Source: Listeria ilorinensis (lineage in GTDB: Bacteria; Bacillota; Bacilli; Lactobacillales; Listeriaceae). From it: 64,000 bases of DNA. The position numbers were made by a program, and so were the translations under genes. Positions 41,329 to 53,165 of the stretch are shown here, one piece after another (position 1 is the first letter of the stretch; every line of letters starts with the position of its first letter). The notes under the pieces are model-generated. The model was not told where the DNA came from and searched no databases. It worked only from the letters and a program-made list of their open reading frames with translations. The DNA is taken from NCBI RefSeq assembly GCF_913566895.1, contig NZ_CAJYCN010000001.1:248001-312000 (forward strand), given 5' to 3'.

Positions 41329-41673
41329 TGTGGATAACTTCTAAAAACTCCGTAAAGTTATTCACAATAACCTGTGAGTTATAAACATTTCACTGTGGAT
41401 AATTGATTTGACGCGTTTCTTTTTATCAACTGGATATTAACAAGTTATTCACATGCTAACCTGCTGTGGACAACTTTTCTCCACATCTGGATAAAAATGT
41501 TAACAAATTTTGAAAGTCCTTGCTATTAAAGCACTTTTCTGATATTATATTTTCTGTCAAATAGAATATACCTTGGGGAAAAATAAAGTTATCCACAAAA
41601 CATAATTTGGTTGTGGATATTTTTTTAACACCATTTGGATAAGCTTATCCACCGTTTTTTCATCTGTGGATAA
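41329..41673. other. oriC, upstream DnaA-box cluster
   Basis: DnaA boxes (TTATCCACA or close) are at 41329-41337 (minus), 41358-41366 (TTATTCACA, plus), 41394-41402 (minus), 41445-41453 (TTATTCACA, plus), 41589-41597 (plus) and 41665-41673 (minus). Weaker copies are at 41465 (TGTGGACAA), 41612 (TGTGGATAT) and 41645 (TTATCCACC). The cluster spans the dnaA promoter, so DnaA probably represses its own gene, as in Bacillus. Confidence 0.93.
41520..41548 (+). promoter_or_regulatory. dnaA promoter
   Basis: TTGCTA (41520-41525) and TATTAT (41543-41548), 17 bases apart, lie between DnaA boxes. Confidence 0.65.
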
Positions 41674-41705
41674 CTTATTACGTTCTAAAAAAAGGAGGGA
41701 GTCTA

Positions 41706-43058
41706 TTGCAGTCCATAGAAGCTATTTGGCAGGAAGCTCTTGCAATTGTAAAGAAAAACATGAGCAAGCCAAGTTATGATACTTGGATGAAATCCACGAC
41801 CGCTCATTCACTTGAAGGAAACACCTTCATTATTTCCGCGCCAAATAATTTTGTACGCGACTGGCTCGAAAAAAGCTATACGCAATTTATTTCCAACATT
41901 CTACAAGAAATAACCGGCACAACTTATGAGATTCGTTTTATAGACGGTGAACAAGAGGACATCGGGTATACACCTCCTACGCCTGAAACACGAAAAATTC
42001 ATGATGAAAATGACCCAGAAAATACCAATAATAAACTAAATCCCCGTTACGTATTTGATACTTTCGTTATTGGTTCCGGCAATCGTTTTGCCCATGCAGC
42101 ATCACTAGCTGTCGCCGAAGCACCTGCCAAAGCTTACAATCCTCTATTTATTTACGGAGGAGTTGGCTTAGGAAAAACACACTTGATGCATGCAGTCGGC
42201 CATTATGTATTGCAACATAAAAAAAATGCCCAAGTTATGTACCTATCAAGTGAAAAATTTACGAATGAGTTTATCAGCTCCATTCGTGACAATAAAACAG
42301 AAGAATTCCGCACAAAATATCGGAATGTTGATGTACTTTTAATCGATGATATTCAGTTTTTAGCTGGTAAAGAAGGAACCCAGGAAGAATTTTTCCATAC
42401 GTTTAATGCACTTTATGACGAAGAAAAGCAAATCATCATTTCCAGTGATCGGCCACCAAAAGAAATCCCCACACTTGAAGATCGGCTTCGTTCCCGCTTT
42501 GAATGGGGACTCATCACAGATATCACACCACCAGATCTTGAAACAAGAATCGCGATCCTACGTAAAAAAGCAAAAGCTGATGGACTTGATATTCCCAATG
42601 AAGTCATGCTTTACATTGCAAATCAGATCGATAGCAATATTCGAGAATTGGAAGGTGCTTTGATTCGTGTTGTTGCCTATTCTTCGCTTGTAAATAAAGA
42701 TATTACAGCAGGTCTCGCTGCTGAAGCGCTCAAAGATATCATTCCTAATTCCAAGTCAACGGTGATTACCATTAAAGATATCCAAGAAGCGGTGGGTGAA
42801 TATTTCCATATCCGTTTAGAAGATTTTAAAGCAAAGAAACGAACGAAAAGTATTGCTTTCCCGCGTCAAATTGCAATGTATATGTCGCGCGAACTAACGG
42901 ATGCTTCTCTTCCAAAAATTGGTGATGAATTTGGCGGGCGTGATCATACAACAGTTATTCATGCTCATGAAAAAATCAGTCAAATGGTCAAAAACGATCA
43001 AGTTTTAAAAAATGATATTGCTGAAATCGAAAAGAATCTGCGGAAGAGCGGGTTATAG
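41706..43058 (+). CDS. dnaA: chromosomal replication initiator DnaA
   Basis: A 450-aa AAA+ initiator. Domain I starts [24 protein letters not shown]. The variable linker holds [19 protein letters not shown]. Walker A is [13 protein letters not shown], Walker B is [12 protein letters not shown], and domain IV ends with the DnaA-box reader [15 protein letters not shown]. It binds the boxes on both sides of its own gene, melts oriC and loads helicase. Start is TTG at 41706 with AAAGGAGGGA; this non-ATG start limits expression. dnaN follows after oriC part two. Confidence 0.98.
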   Translation: MQSIEAIWQEALAIVKKNMSKPSYDTWMKSTTAHSLEGNTFIISAPNNFVRDWLEKSYTQFISNILQEITGTTYEIRFIDGEQEDIGYTPPTPETRKIHDENDPENTNNKLNPRYVFDTFVIGSGNRFAHAASLAVAEAPAKAYNPLFIYGGVGLGKTHLMHAVGHYVLQHKKNAQVMYLSSEKFTNEFISSIRDNKTEEFRTKYRNVDVLLIDDIQFLAGKEGTQEEFFHTFNALYDEEKQIIISSDRPPKEIPTLEDRLRSRFEWGLITDITPPDLETRIAILRKKAKADGLDIPNEVMLYIANQIDSNIRELEGALIRVVAYSSLVNKDITAGLAAEALKDIIPNSKSTVITIKDIQEAVGEYFHIRLEDFKAKKRTKSIAFPRQIAMYMSRELTDASLPKIGDEFGGRDHTTVIHAHEKISQMVKNDQVLKNDIAEIEKNLRKSGL

Positions 43059-43080
43059 ATTTCTCCTTATCTGTGGGAAT

Positions 43081-43250
43081 TGTGGATAACAGGTACAAAC
43101 TTATCAACAAGTTATTAACATGTGGAAAACTTTTCCTCAGATAGCTTTTCATAGCTTATCCACAAATCCACAGTGCCTATTACTATTATTACGATTTTTA
43201 ACTTACTTACTTATATGTTTTTGAAAAAAATAAAGATACTGGAGGATACT
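43081..43250. other. oriC, downstream DnaA boxes, DnaA-trios and unwinding element
   Basis: Boxes at 43081-43089 (TGTGGATAA), 43156-43164 (TTATCCACA) and a half box at 43166-43172, with weaker TTATCAACA (43101) and TTATTAACA (43112). Directly after the last box, the minus strand of 43177-43191 reads five DnaA-trios (TAA TAA TAG TAA TAG, consensus TAG/TAA), then a very AT-rich run to 43245. This is the basal unwinding layout known from Bacillus. Confidence 0.9.
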
Positions 43251-43251
43251 C

Positions 43252-44397
43252 ATGAAATTTGTAATTCAACGCGACCGTTTAGTGCAAGCAGTCAATGAAG
43301 TGACACGTGCCATTTCATCTAGAACAACGATTCCAATTCTTACAGGGATAAAAATTGTTGTAAATGATGAAGGGGTAACCTTAACTGGTAGTGACTCCGA
43401 TATTTCTATCGAGGCATTTATCCCTTTGATTGAAAATGATGAAGTCTTAGTAGAAGTAGAATCTTTTGGCGGTATCGTTTTACAATCTAAATACTTTGGA
43501 GATATCGTTCGCCGCTTACCTGATGAAAATGTTGAAATTGAAGTAACAACAAATAACCAAACAAATATCCGTTCAGGACAAGCCTTCTTCACGTTAAATG
43601 GTTTAGATGTTATGGAATATCCGAAACTTCCGGAAGTTTCGGATGGCAAAAAGATTTTGATCCCAATCAATGTCCTTAAAAATATTATCCGTCAAACTGT
43701 TTTCGCCGTTTCAGCAATTGAAGTCCGACCTGTTTTGACTGGTGTCAACTGGATCATCAAAAATAATGTTCTTACAGCAGTAGCTACAGATAGCCATCGT
43801 CTTGCTTTACGTGAAATTCCACTGGAATCAGAAGTTGGCGAAGAATATAACATTGTTATTCCAGGTAAAAGTTTATCTGAATTGAATAAAATTCTTGATG
43901 AAGCAACTGAATCTATCGAAATGGTTCTTGCTAGCAATCAAATTTTATTCAAATTAAAAGATTTACTATTCTATTCCCGCTTGTTAGAAGGCAGCTATCC
44001 AGATACATCACGTCTTATTCCAACTGATACCAAATCTGAACTTGTCATCAATGCCAAATCATTCTTGCAAGCCATTGATCGTGCTTCCCTACTTGCTCGG
44101 GAAAATCGAAATAATGTCATTAAACTTACCACACTTGATAATGGCCAAGTTGAAGTTTCTTCTAACTCTCCAGAAATCGGAAATGTTTCTGAAAAACTGT
44201 TCAGCCAAAGTTTTACAGGTGAAGACTTGAAAATTTCCTTCAATGGTAAATATATGATGGATGCTCTGCGTGCATTTGAAGGTGATGATATTCAAATTTC
44301 CTTTGCTGGAACCATGCGACCATTCGTATTGCGACCACGGGATGCAGCTAATCCAAGTGAGATTCTGCAGCTGATTACACCAGTTCGTACTTACTAA
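43252..44397 (+). CDS. dnaN: DNA polymerase III beta subunit (sliding clamp)
   Basis: A 381-aa clamp that tethers the replicative polymerase to DNA. It shows the three repeated clamp domains, beginning MKFVIQRDRLVQAVNEVTRAISSRTTIPIL and ending in the peptide-binding cleft residues PFVLRPRD and LQLITPVRTY. ATG at 43252 with GGAGGA. It is cotranscribed with dnaA or from a promoter inside oriC part two; a hairpin terminator follows. Confidence 0.98.
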   Translation: MKFVIQRDRLVQAVNEVTRAISSRTTIPILTGIKIVVNDEGVTLTGSDSDISIEAFIPLIENDEVLVEVESFGGIVLQSKYFGDIVRRLPDENVEIEVTTNNQTNIRSGQAFFTLNGLDVMEYPKLPEVSDGKKILIPINVLKNIIRQTVFAVSAIEVRPVLTGVNWIIKNNVLTAVATDSHRLALREIPLESEVGEEYNIVIPGKSLSELNKILDEATESIEMVLASNQILFKLKDLLFYSRLLEGSYPDTSRLIPTDTKSELVINAKSFLQAIDRASLLARENRNNVIKLTTLDNGQVEVSSNSPEIGNVSEKLFSQSFTGEDLKISFNGKYMMDALRAFEGDDIQISFAGTMRPFVLRPRDAANPSEILQLITPVRTY

Positions 44398-44407
44398 TCA
44401 TAAAGCG

Positions 44408-44436
44408 AAGATCCGCTATTTTAGCGGGTCTTTTTT
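44408..44436 (+). terminator. terminator after dnaN
   Basis: AGATCCGCT pairs with AGCGGGTCT (one G-U) around ATTTT and is followed by six T. Confidence 0.88.
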
Positions 44437-44474
44437 GGTTGAAGATGAGGGGAAAGCTGTTACAGTACAGCTAG

Positions 44475-44490
44475 TTGTGAAATTTCACAA
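44475..44490. promoter_or_regulatory. 16-bp perfect palindrome upstream of the MATE gene
   Basis: TTGTGAAATTTCACAA is fully symmetrical and lies 55 bases before the MATE start, upstream of a TATAAT (44510-44515). It resembles a Rex or CRP/Fnr site, but the half-site spacing is two bases shorter than either. The binding protein is unknown. Confidence 0.6.
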
Positions 44491-44544
44491 TCAATATTTA
44501 TACGCGATGTATAATTATACAAAAAGAGAGGTGCAAGGCACTTG

Positions 44545-45882
44545 ATGAAGGATATGACAACCGGGAATCCGACAAAAACGATTTTTTATTTTGCAATGCC
44601 TATGTTGATTGGTAATCTGTTTCAACAGTTTTATACAATGATTGACGCGATGATTGTAGGAAAATTTGTTAGCGTTGATGCACTGGCAGCTGTTGGTGCG
44701 ACCAATTCAATCAACTTTTTTATGGTATCTTTGATTATCGGACTCATGAGCGGGATTTCAGTTGTAGTTTCACAATACTTTGGGTTTAAAGATTATGATC
44801 GGTTAAAAGAAGTTATTTCTACGGCAACTTATGCGGTTGTGATAGCAGCAGTCGTATTTACGATACTCGGTTTATTGCTTGCTAAGCCGCTGCTGGTACT
44901 CCTTAGAACACCACAAGCCATTATGGATGATTCCTACATATTTTTATCCACCCTTTTTATCGGCATTTTACCCATGGCTCTCTATAATGGGATAGCAGCG
45001 ATCCTTCGTGCTTTGGGGAATTCCATCACACCACTGTTATTTTTGATTTTTTCTTCTGTTGTGAATATTGCCTTGGATTTTCTTTTTGTTGTGGCTTGGG
45101 GAGGCGGCGTACGTGGTGCGGCATTGGCGACTGTCTGTTCACAGCTTTTCGCAGCCATTGCCTGTATCTATTATGCTTATCGACATGTGCCGTTTATGCG
45201 GATCGAATTAAAAAATTTCAAGCTTTACCCGTCGCTTTTGAAAGAAATGATTCGGATTGGTCTACCGTCTGGTCTTCAAGGCTCCTTTATATCAATTGGC
45301 AATATGGCTATTCAAAGCCTTATCAATAGTTTTGGGCCTTCTGTTGTCGCGGCTTACACAGCTGCAAGCAGAATTGATTCTCTTACCTATCAACCAGGGA
45401 TTGCTTTTGGTGCAGCAAGTTCGATGTTTGCCGGTCAAAATGTTGGTGCCGGTAAAATTGACCGCGTTCGAAAAGGGTTTTGGGCGGGAATTAAAGTCGT
45501 TACAGCAGTAAGCATTGTTATGACGATTCTTGTTCAATTGTTTTCTAAGCAGTTTTTATTATTGTTCGTAGACGCAAGTGAAACAGAAGTTTTACAAATC
45601 GGTATGGGCTATCTGCATATTGTTTCGATTTTCTATGTTATAGTCGGTGTCTTGTTTGTTGTTCGTGAAACACTTCGTGGAACCGGTGATGCCTTAATAC
45701 CGCTTCTTATGGGAATTTTTGAATTAGTTTCCCGTTTGGTGATCGGTTTTGCCTTATCCATGGTCATGGGATATGCAGGGCTGTGGTGGGCTACCCCGGT
45801 TGCATGGGTGACTGCTGCTGCACTAGGTGTTTGGCGATATCGATCAGGCGCGTGGCGTAAAAAAGCTGTTATTACAAAATAA
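44545..45882 (+). CDS. MATE-family multidrug efflux transporter
   Basis: A 445-aa membrane protein with twelve TM segments of the MATE family, which export cationic drugs in exchange for sodium or protons. The twin-repeat character is visible: FAMPMLIGNLFQQFYTMIDAMIVGKF in the first half and IGLPSGLQGSFISIGNMAIQSLINSFG in the second. The gene sits between dnaN and yaaA as in Listeria (lmo0003). ATG at 44545 is given; a TTG one codon earlier has better spacing to GAGAGGTG. Expression may be controlled through the palindrome at 44475. Confidence 0.92.
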   Translation: MKDMTTGNPTKTIFYFAMPMLIGNLFQQFYTMIDAMIVGKFVSVDALAAVGATNSINFFMVSLIIGLMSGISVVVSQYFGFKDYDRLKEVISTATYAVVIAAVVFTILGLLLAKPLLVLLRTPQAIMDDSYIFLSTLFIGILPMALYNGIAAILRALGNSITPLLFLIFSSVVNIALDFLFVVAWGGGVRGAALATVCSQLFAAIACIYYAYRHVPFMRIELKNFKLYPSLLKEMIRIGLPSGLQGSFISIGNMAIQSLINSFGPSVVAAYTAASRIDSLTYQPGIAFGAASSMFAGQNVGAGKIDRVRKGFWAGIKVVTAVSIVMTILVQLFSKQFLLLFVDASETEVLQIGMGYLHIVSIFYVIVGVLFVVRETLRGTGDALIPLLMGIFELVSRLVIGFALSMVMGYAGLWWATPVAWVTAAALGVWRYRSGAWRKKAVITK

Positions 45883-45890
45883 GCAATTCT

Positions 45891-45928
45891 TTAAAATAAC
45901 GTCTGAGAAGGCGTTATTTTAATTTTTG
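45891..45928 (+). terminator. terminator after the MATE gene
   Basis: AAAATAACG (45893-45901) pairs with CGTTATTTT (45912-45920), followed by a T-rich stretch. Confidence 0.8.
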
Positions 45929-46060
45929 TTTAAAAATAGTATCCCCCCATTATTTTGATGAAAAAAGCGGATAACGCGGATATATGAAAATATTCTTTGT
46001 ATTATTAGAGAAACTTTAGTAAAATAGAAGGTAGTGATAAAAAAGATTGGGTGTGACATT

Positions 46061-46279
46061 TTGGCTGAAGTAGTAAAAATTGATCGTGAATTTGTAACAC
46101 TTGGACAGCTTTTGCAAATGACAGAGGTTGTACAAAGCGGCGGTATGGCAAAAGCCTTTTTAAGCGAGCATCCGATATATATCAATGGCGAGCAGGATAA
46201 TCGCCGTGGACGCAAGCTCAGAAATGGAGATGTTATTTTAATTCCCGGAAAAGGAAAAGTTAAAATCGAAATATCCTGA
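46061..46279 (+). CDS. yaaA: S4-domain protein YaaA
   Basis: A 72-aa RNA-binding-type protein consisting of one S4 domain: REFVTLGQLLQMTEVVQSGGMAKAFL and IYINGEQDNRRGRKLRNGDVI. It precedes recF in most Firmicutes; a role in ribosome or RNA metabolism is likely but not proven. TTG at 46061, 6 bases after GGGTGTG, gives the family length; a GTG at 46034 would add nine residues that look non-native. Confidence 0.9.
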   Translation: MAEVVKIDREFVTLGQLLQMTEVVQSGGMAKAFLSEHPIYINGEQDNRRGRKLRNGDVILIPGKGKVKIEIS

Positions 46280-46297
46280 TTGTGAGGATCTGAAAAA

Positions 46298-47413
46298 ATG
46301 TTGTTAGAAAATCTGGTTTTACGTCATTTTCGTAATTATGAGGAACTTTCTCTCGATTTCGATCCGCACGTCAATGTTTTTCTTGGTGAAAATGCCCAGG
46401 GGAAAACAAATCTTTTAGAAGCTATCCTGATGCTGGCACTGGCCAAGTCGCACCGAACAACGAACGATAAAGATTTTATTCAGTGGGAAAGTGAAGCGGC
46501 CAAAATCGAAGGACGAATTTTGAAAAATAATCAATCCATTCCTCTCGAACTCAGCATCACCACTAAGGGGAAAAAAGCAAAAGTAAATCATCTTGAGCAA
46601 AAGAAATTGAGCCAATACGTCGGACATTTGAATGTTGTGATGTTTGCGCCGGAAGACCTTTCGCTCGTCAAAGGAGCACCAGGTGTAAGACGCCGATTTA
46701 TCAATATGGAGATTGGTCAAATGCAGCCGGTGTATTTACATGATCTTAGTCAATATCAGCGTATCTTGCATCAGCGGAATCAGTATTTGAAAATGGCCCA
46801 GCTCAGAAAAAAATACGATCCTGTCATGCTTTCGATATTGACGGAGCAGTTTGCTGAGGTAGCTGTTAAGTTGACTGAACGTAGAAAAGGTTTTATCGAA
46901 AGATTGGAGAGTTATGCAGCATCTATTCATCAACAGATTACACGAGGCCTTGAAATTTTGCAGTTGGAGTATAAGCCTTCTGTGATATTGACAGATGGAT
47001 TAGATCGGCAAAAGCAGCAGGAAGAATTACTGGAAAAAATGGAATCAATCCGGCAGAGAGAAATCGACCGTGGGGTAACGCTGATTGGACCGCATCGGGA
47101 TGATTCTCTATTTTATATTAATGGACAAAATGTTCAGGTTTTTGGTTCGCAGGGACAACAACGAACGACTGCCCTTTCAGTCAAATTGGCTGAAATCGAT
47201 TTAATTCACGAAGAGACGGGTGAATATCCGCTACTTCTTCTGGATGACGTCCTAAGTGAGTTAGATGACTTCCGGCAATCACATCTACTGGGTGCGATTC
47301 AGGGCAAGGTTCAGACTTTTGTTACGACAACGAATGTCAGTGGGATTGATCATGAAACACTCAATCAAGCAACGACTTTTCAAGTGGAACAAGGTGTAGT
47401 TAAAAAATCCTAG
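46298..47413 (+). CDS. recF: DNA replication and repair protein RecF
   Basis: A 371-aa SMC-like ATPase that helps load RecA at gapped DNA. Walker A is [14 protein letters not shown], the signature region is [19 protein letters not shown] and Walker B is [15 protein letters not shown]. The N-terminal [14 protein letters not shown] is typical. It lies 18 bases after yaaA with GTGAGGAT before ATG and leads into gyrB. Confidence 0.97.
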   Translation: MLLENLVLRHFRNYEELSLDFDPHVNVFLGENAQGKTNLLEAILMLALAKSHRTTNDKDFIQWESEAAKIEGRILKNNQSIPLELSITTKGKKAKVNHLEQKKLSQYVGHLNVVMFAPEDLSLVKGAPGVRRRFINMEIGQMQPVYLHDLSQYQRILHQRNQYLKMAQLRKKYDPVMLSILTEQFAEVAVKLTERRKGFIERLESYAASIHQQITRGLEILQLEYKPSVILTDGLDRQKQQEELLEKMESIRQREIDRGVTLIGPHRDDSLFYINGQNVQVFGSQGQQRTTALSVKLAEIDLIHEETGEYPLLLLDDVLSELDDFRQSHLLGAIQGKVQTFVTTTNVSGIDHETLNQATTFQVEQGVVKKS

Positions 47414-47441
47414 TAATCTTTTAGGTTGATATATTTTATGA

Positions 47442-49406
<1,965 letters not shown>

Positions 49407-49524
49407 TCAATTATTTCCCGGGTAATAATCGTAGGATGCTGTGAGAAACTAGTGCAGCATCCCTACATAACGGGGACTTTGAGATTGAACGTCTCAAAAA
49501 TCGGAAAGGGAGGTTTCGCTGAAA

Positions 49525-52065
49525 ATGGCAGAAACACCAAATCAAAGAATTACAGAAGTTAATTTAAACAAGGAAATGCGCGACTCATTCTTGGATTATG
49601 CAATGAGCGTTATTGTAGCACGGGCACTTCCTGATGTTCGTGACGGCCTTAAACCGGTTCACCGTCGTATTCTTTATGCGATGAACGATTTGGGGATGAC
49701 TTCCGATAAAGCCTATAAAAAGTCGGCACGTATTGTTGGGGAAGTTATTGGTAAATATCACCCGCATGGTGACAGTGCTGTTTACTACACGATGGTTCGG
49801 ATGGCTCAGGATTTCAGCTATCGTTATATGTTGGTTGATGGTCACGGAAACTTTGGTTCAGTTGATGGAGACCAGGCTGCGGCAATGCGTTACACAGAAG
49901 CAAGAATGTCGAAAATTTCGATGGAATTGCTGCGTGATATCAATAAAGACACGATTGATTATGTGGATAACTACGATGGTTCGGAAAAGGAACCGGCGAT
50001 CTTACCAGCACGTTTTCCAAATCTACTTGTAAATGGCTCCTCAGGGATCGCTGTTGGTATGGCAACGAATATCCCGACACATAATCTTGGTGAAATCATA
50101 GACGGTGTGCTGGCTTTAACACATAATCCTGAAATTACCGTTCGTGAGTTAATGGAACATATTCCAGGACCTGACTTTCCAACTGCCGGCATGATCATGG
50201 GCCGAAGCGGTATCCGTCGGGCCTATGAAACAGGTCGCGGATCGATCACTGTGCGTGCTCGTGTAGATATTGAAGAGAAGAAAAATGGTAAGGAAACAAT
50301 CATCATTACAGAGCTTCCTTATCAGGTAAACAAAGCGCGTCTCATCGAACGTATAGCTGAACTGGCACGGGAAAAGAAAATTGATGGTATTACTGATTTG
50401 AATGATGAATCGGATCGTTCCGGCATGCGGATTGTAATTGAAGTCCGTCGTGACATCAGTGCAAGTGTGATCGTCAATAATCTATACAAAATGACCGCTT
50501 TACAAACGACTTTCGGCATCAATATGCTGGCACTAGTCGGCAGTCATCCGAAAGTATTGGACTTGAAACAAATCCTTTATCATTATTTAGAACATCAGAA
50601 AGTCGTTATTCGCCGCCGGACAGAATTCGAATTGCGCAAAGCGGAAGCACGCGCACATATTCTGGAAGGCTTACGAATTGCTTTGGACAATATTGATGCA
50701 GTTATTGCGCTTATTCGTGGTTCTAAGACAACTGATATGGCTAAAGAAGGCTTGATGACACAGTTCCAACTTTCGGAAAAACAAGCTCAAGCTATTCTTG
50801 ATATGCGTCTTCAACGTCTGACAGGTTTGGAACGCGAAAAAATTGAAGAAGAATACCAAAATCTAATGGCTTTGATTACTGATCTGAAAGCAATTTTGGC
50901 TGATGATGAACGTATTCTGCAAATCATTCGTGAAGAATTAGAAGAAATCAAAGATAAATATTCTGATAAACGTCGTACAGAAATTCTGACAGGTGATCTA
51001 GTCAGCATTGAAGACGAAGATCTGATTGCGGAAGAAGAAGTCGTGATTACTTTGACGAAAAAAGGATATATCAAGCGTCTTCCACTTTCTACTTATCGCG
51101 CCCAAAATCGTGGTGGTCGTGGTGTTCAAGGAATGTCTACACATGAAGATGACTTTGTTGAGCATTTGATTGCGACCAGTACACATGATACGCTGCTCTT
51201 CTTTACTAATACAGGGAAAGTTTACCGGGCAAAAGGTTATGAAATTCCAGAATATGGCCGGACAGCCAAGGGGATTCCAATTATTAATCTGCTAGGCATT
51301 GAAAGTCAGGAACAGATTAATGCGGTTATCAATCTGAGCGAATTCAAAGATGATAATTATCTGTTCTTTACGACAAAACATGGCGTAGTAAAACGTACGT
51401 CATTGGAACAATTCGCCAATATTCGTCAAAGTGGCTTACGTGCAGTTGATCTTCGGGAAAATGATGAACTGATGTCGGTACAACTGACAGACGGCTCGAA
51501 AAAAATCATCATTGCTACGAAACATGGTCAATCGATTTACTTCAAGGAAGAAGATATTCGCGTGATGGGTCGTACGGCGGCCGGAGTGCGCGGTATACGG
51601 CTTCGGGAAGAAGATGAGGTAATTGGTATGGAAGTGCTAGAAGATGACGAGAAAGTGCTTGTCGTGACCGAAAAAGGCTATGGTAAACAAACATCAGCCG
51701 ATCAATATCCATTACGTGGACGCGGCGGTATGGGTGTCAAAACTGTTTCAATCACAGCAAAAAATGGCGACCTTGTTGGTATGAAAGCAGTTAAGGGCGA
51801 TGAAGATATCATGCTGATGACCATTAGCGGTGTGTTGATTCGTTTTGAGGTTGAAACTGTTTCGCAAACAGGCCGGAGTGCAATGGGCGTCAAACTGATC
51901 CGTCTTGATGAAGATGAAAAAGTTGCAACAGTCGCAACAGTTCCAAAAGAAGACGAAGAACAGGAACTGGCTGAAGAGCAGGAAACAAACAAAGACGATC
52001 AAATTTTGGAAACACAGGTACCGGATGAAAGCTTTGAAGAAGGCCCGGGAGAAGATGTGGAATAA
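49525..52065 (+). CDS. gyrA: DNA gyrase subunit A
   Basis: An 846-aa subunit that cuts and rejoins DNA. The catalytic Tyr is 123 in [13 protein letters not shown]. Residues 67-106 are the quinolone-resistance region, with Ser84 present, but position 88 is Tyr (GDSAVYYTM) where E. coli has Asp87 and B. subtilis Glu88. The six-bladed C-terminal domain carries the GyrA box [10 protein letters not shown]. The last 45 residues form an acidic tail ([13 protein letters not shown]). GGGAGG precedes ATG. It is followed by a strong terminator shared with the opposite gene. Confidence 0.98.
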   Translation: MAETPNQRITEVNLNKEMRDSFLDYAMSVIVARALPDVRDGLKPVHRRILYAMNDLGMTSDKAYKKSARIVGEVIGKYHPHGDSAVYYTMVRMAQDFSYRYMLVDGHGNFGSVDGDQAAAMRYTEARMSKISMELLRDINKDTIDYVDNYDGSEKEPAILPARFPNLLVNGSSGIAVGMATNIPTHNLGEIIDGVLALTHNPEITVRELMEHIPGPDFPTAGMIMGRSGIRRAYETGRGSITVRARVDIEEKKNGKETIIITELPYQVNKARLIERIAELAREKKIDGITDLNDESDRSGMRIVIEVRRDISASVIVNNLYKMTALQTTFGINMLALVGSHPKVLDLKQILYHYLEHQKVVIRRRTEFELRKAEARAHILEGLRIALDNIDAVIALIRGSKTTDMAKEGLMTQFQLSEKQAQAILDMRLQRLTGLEREKIEEEYQNLMALITDLKAILADDERILQIIREELEEIKDKYSDKRRTEILTGDLVSIEDEDLIAEEEVVITLTKKGYIKRLPLSTYRAQNRGGRGVQGMSTHEDDFVEHLIATSTHDTLLFFTNTGKVYRAKGYEIPEYGRTAKGIPIINLLGIESQEQINAVINLSEFKDDNYLFFTTKHGVVKRTSLEQFANIRQSGLRAVDLRENDELMSVQLTDGSKKIIIATKHGQSIYFKEEDIRVMGRTAAGVRGIRLREEDEVIGMEVLEDDEKVLVVTEKGYGKQTSADQYPLRGRGGMGVKTVSITAKNGDLVGMKAVKGDEDIMLMTISGVLIRFEVETVSQTGRSAMGVKLIRLDEDEKVATVATVPKEDEEQELAEEQETNKDDQILETQVPDESFEEGPGEDVE

Positions 52066-52084
52066 ATCTGAGCAACGCTAATTA

Positions 52085-52135
52085 AAAAAATCCAGCAACA
52101 ACCACTTTCGAAATGGTTAAGTTGCTGGATTTTTA
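52085..52135. terminator. bidirectional terminator after gyrA
   Basis: TCCAGCAAC pairs with GTTGCTGGA, with a second inner stem (ACCA/TGGT), and A and T runs outside. Confidence 0.9.
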
Positions 52136-52137
52136 AT

Positions 52138-53151
52138 TTATTTCAAAATAAATTTAACTGTTTCCTCCAAAAGATCTGCTGCTTGCACATAATCACCGAC
52201 CTTATCCATAAAAGCGTGGATCATGCCGTTGTAGCGTATATATGTGACATCCACACCAGCTTTTTGTAAATGGTGGAAAAGAAGCTCTCCTTGAACACGC
52301 AACGGATCGAATTCTCCAATTGCCATCAATGTACGAGGTAAATCAGCCAATCGATCAAGTGGCGTTTTGGCCGCTGAAATAAATGAATTTTCCGGTGAAA
52401 TACATTCAGCATACATCATGTCTACCAAGTCTGTTGAAGACTCGAAACCATGAATATAGTCTGTTATCAGTTGCTGATCGGCTTTCATTTCCAGATTTGA
52501 CAGATCCCAAAAACATTTTTCTCCGCGTGAAATCGTTGCTGGATAAATCAAAACCTGATTTTTAATATAATATGTGCCAAGTGTCCGATCAAGAAGCGAT
52601 ACAGCGAAACTCAAGCTTCCTCCTGCTGAATCCCCTGCTACAGAGAGATTATCGGGATCAATCCCAAGTTCTGCGGCATTTGAAACCGCCCAAACAATGC
52701 TCGTATAGCAATCCAATAAGCCGTTTGGAAAAGGTCTTTCTGGCGCTAATGAATAGTCGACAGAAATGACCTTCAACTCATCCAGATCCGCTAACAGTCG
52801 ACAAGGATTTTCCACGTTATCAAGTGACCCGCCAAAAAAGCCACCACCATGAAAGAAAAAGAGTACCGGAACATTTTCCCTTAAATCATCCTTTTCATAA
52901 ATCCTCACCGTCACACCGCGATCTGTCTGACGTTCTGTGATGGTCAGCGGATGTTTTGAGAGATCACGCGCAGCCGGCCAGCCCATTGCGTCTCGCATAT
53001 CCTGTAAGCTGGGTTCCGGTATATTTTCTGTTTGTGAGACCTCATTTCCAGCTTCAATTTCCTGTTTTGCTCGTGGATCAAGATAACCAGAATCCGTCAT
53101 TCCTGGGATATATTTAATAAAATAACTATCATTCCATTCTTTTTTCATCAT
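52138..53151 (-). CDS. alpha/beta hydrolase of the hormone-sensitive-lipase family
   Basis: A 337-aa carboxylesterase-type hydrolase. The oxyanion motif FFFHGGGFFGGSL and nucleophile SVAGDSAGGSLSFAV mark the HSL (family IV) group; the acid lies in GEFDPLRVQGE and the His in YNGMIHAFM. No signal peptide. Such enzymes hydrolyse short acyl esters. The MFS gene lies 14 bases upstream, so the two form an operon. They lie between gyrA and the mevalonate genes, where the Listeria core order does not have them as I know it. Confidence 0.9.
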   Translation of the reverse strand: MMKKEWNDSYFIKYIPGMTDSGYLDPRAKQEIEAGNEVSQTENIPEPSLQDMRDAMGWPAARDLSKHPLTITERQTDRGVTVRIYEKDDLRENVPVLFFFHGGGFFGGSLDNVENPCRLLADLDELKVISVDYSLAPERPFPNGLLDCYTSIVWAVSNAAELGIDPDNLSVAGDSAGGSLSFAVSLLDRTLGTYYIKNQVLIYPATISRGEKCFWDLSNLEMKADQQLITDYIHGFESSTDLVDMMYAECISPENSFISAAKTPLDRLADLPRTLMAIGEFDPLRVQGELLFHHLQKAGVDVTYIRYNGMIHAFMDKVGDYVQAADLLEETVKFILK

Positions 53152-53165
53152 AAATCACTCCAAAA

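Noticed and set aside
44475-44490. Rex binding site
   Set aside because: Rex needs four bases between TTGTGAA and TTCACAA; here there are two, so the site is reported only as an unassigned palindrome.
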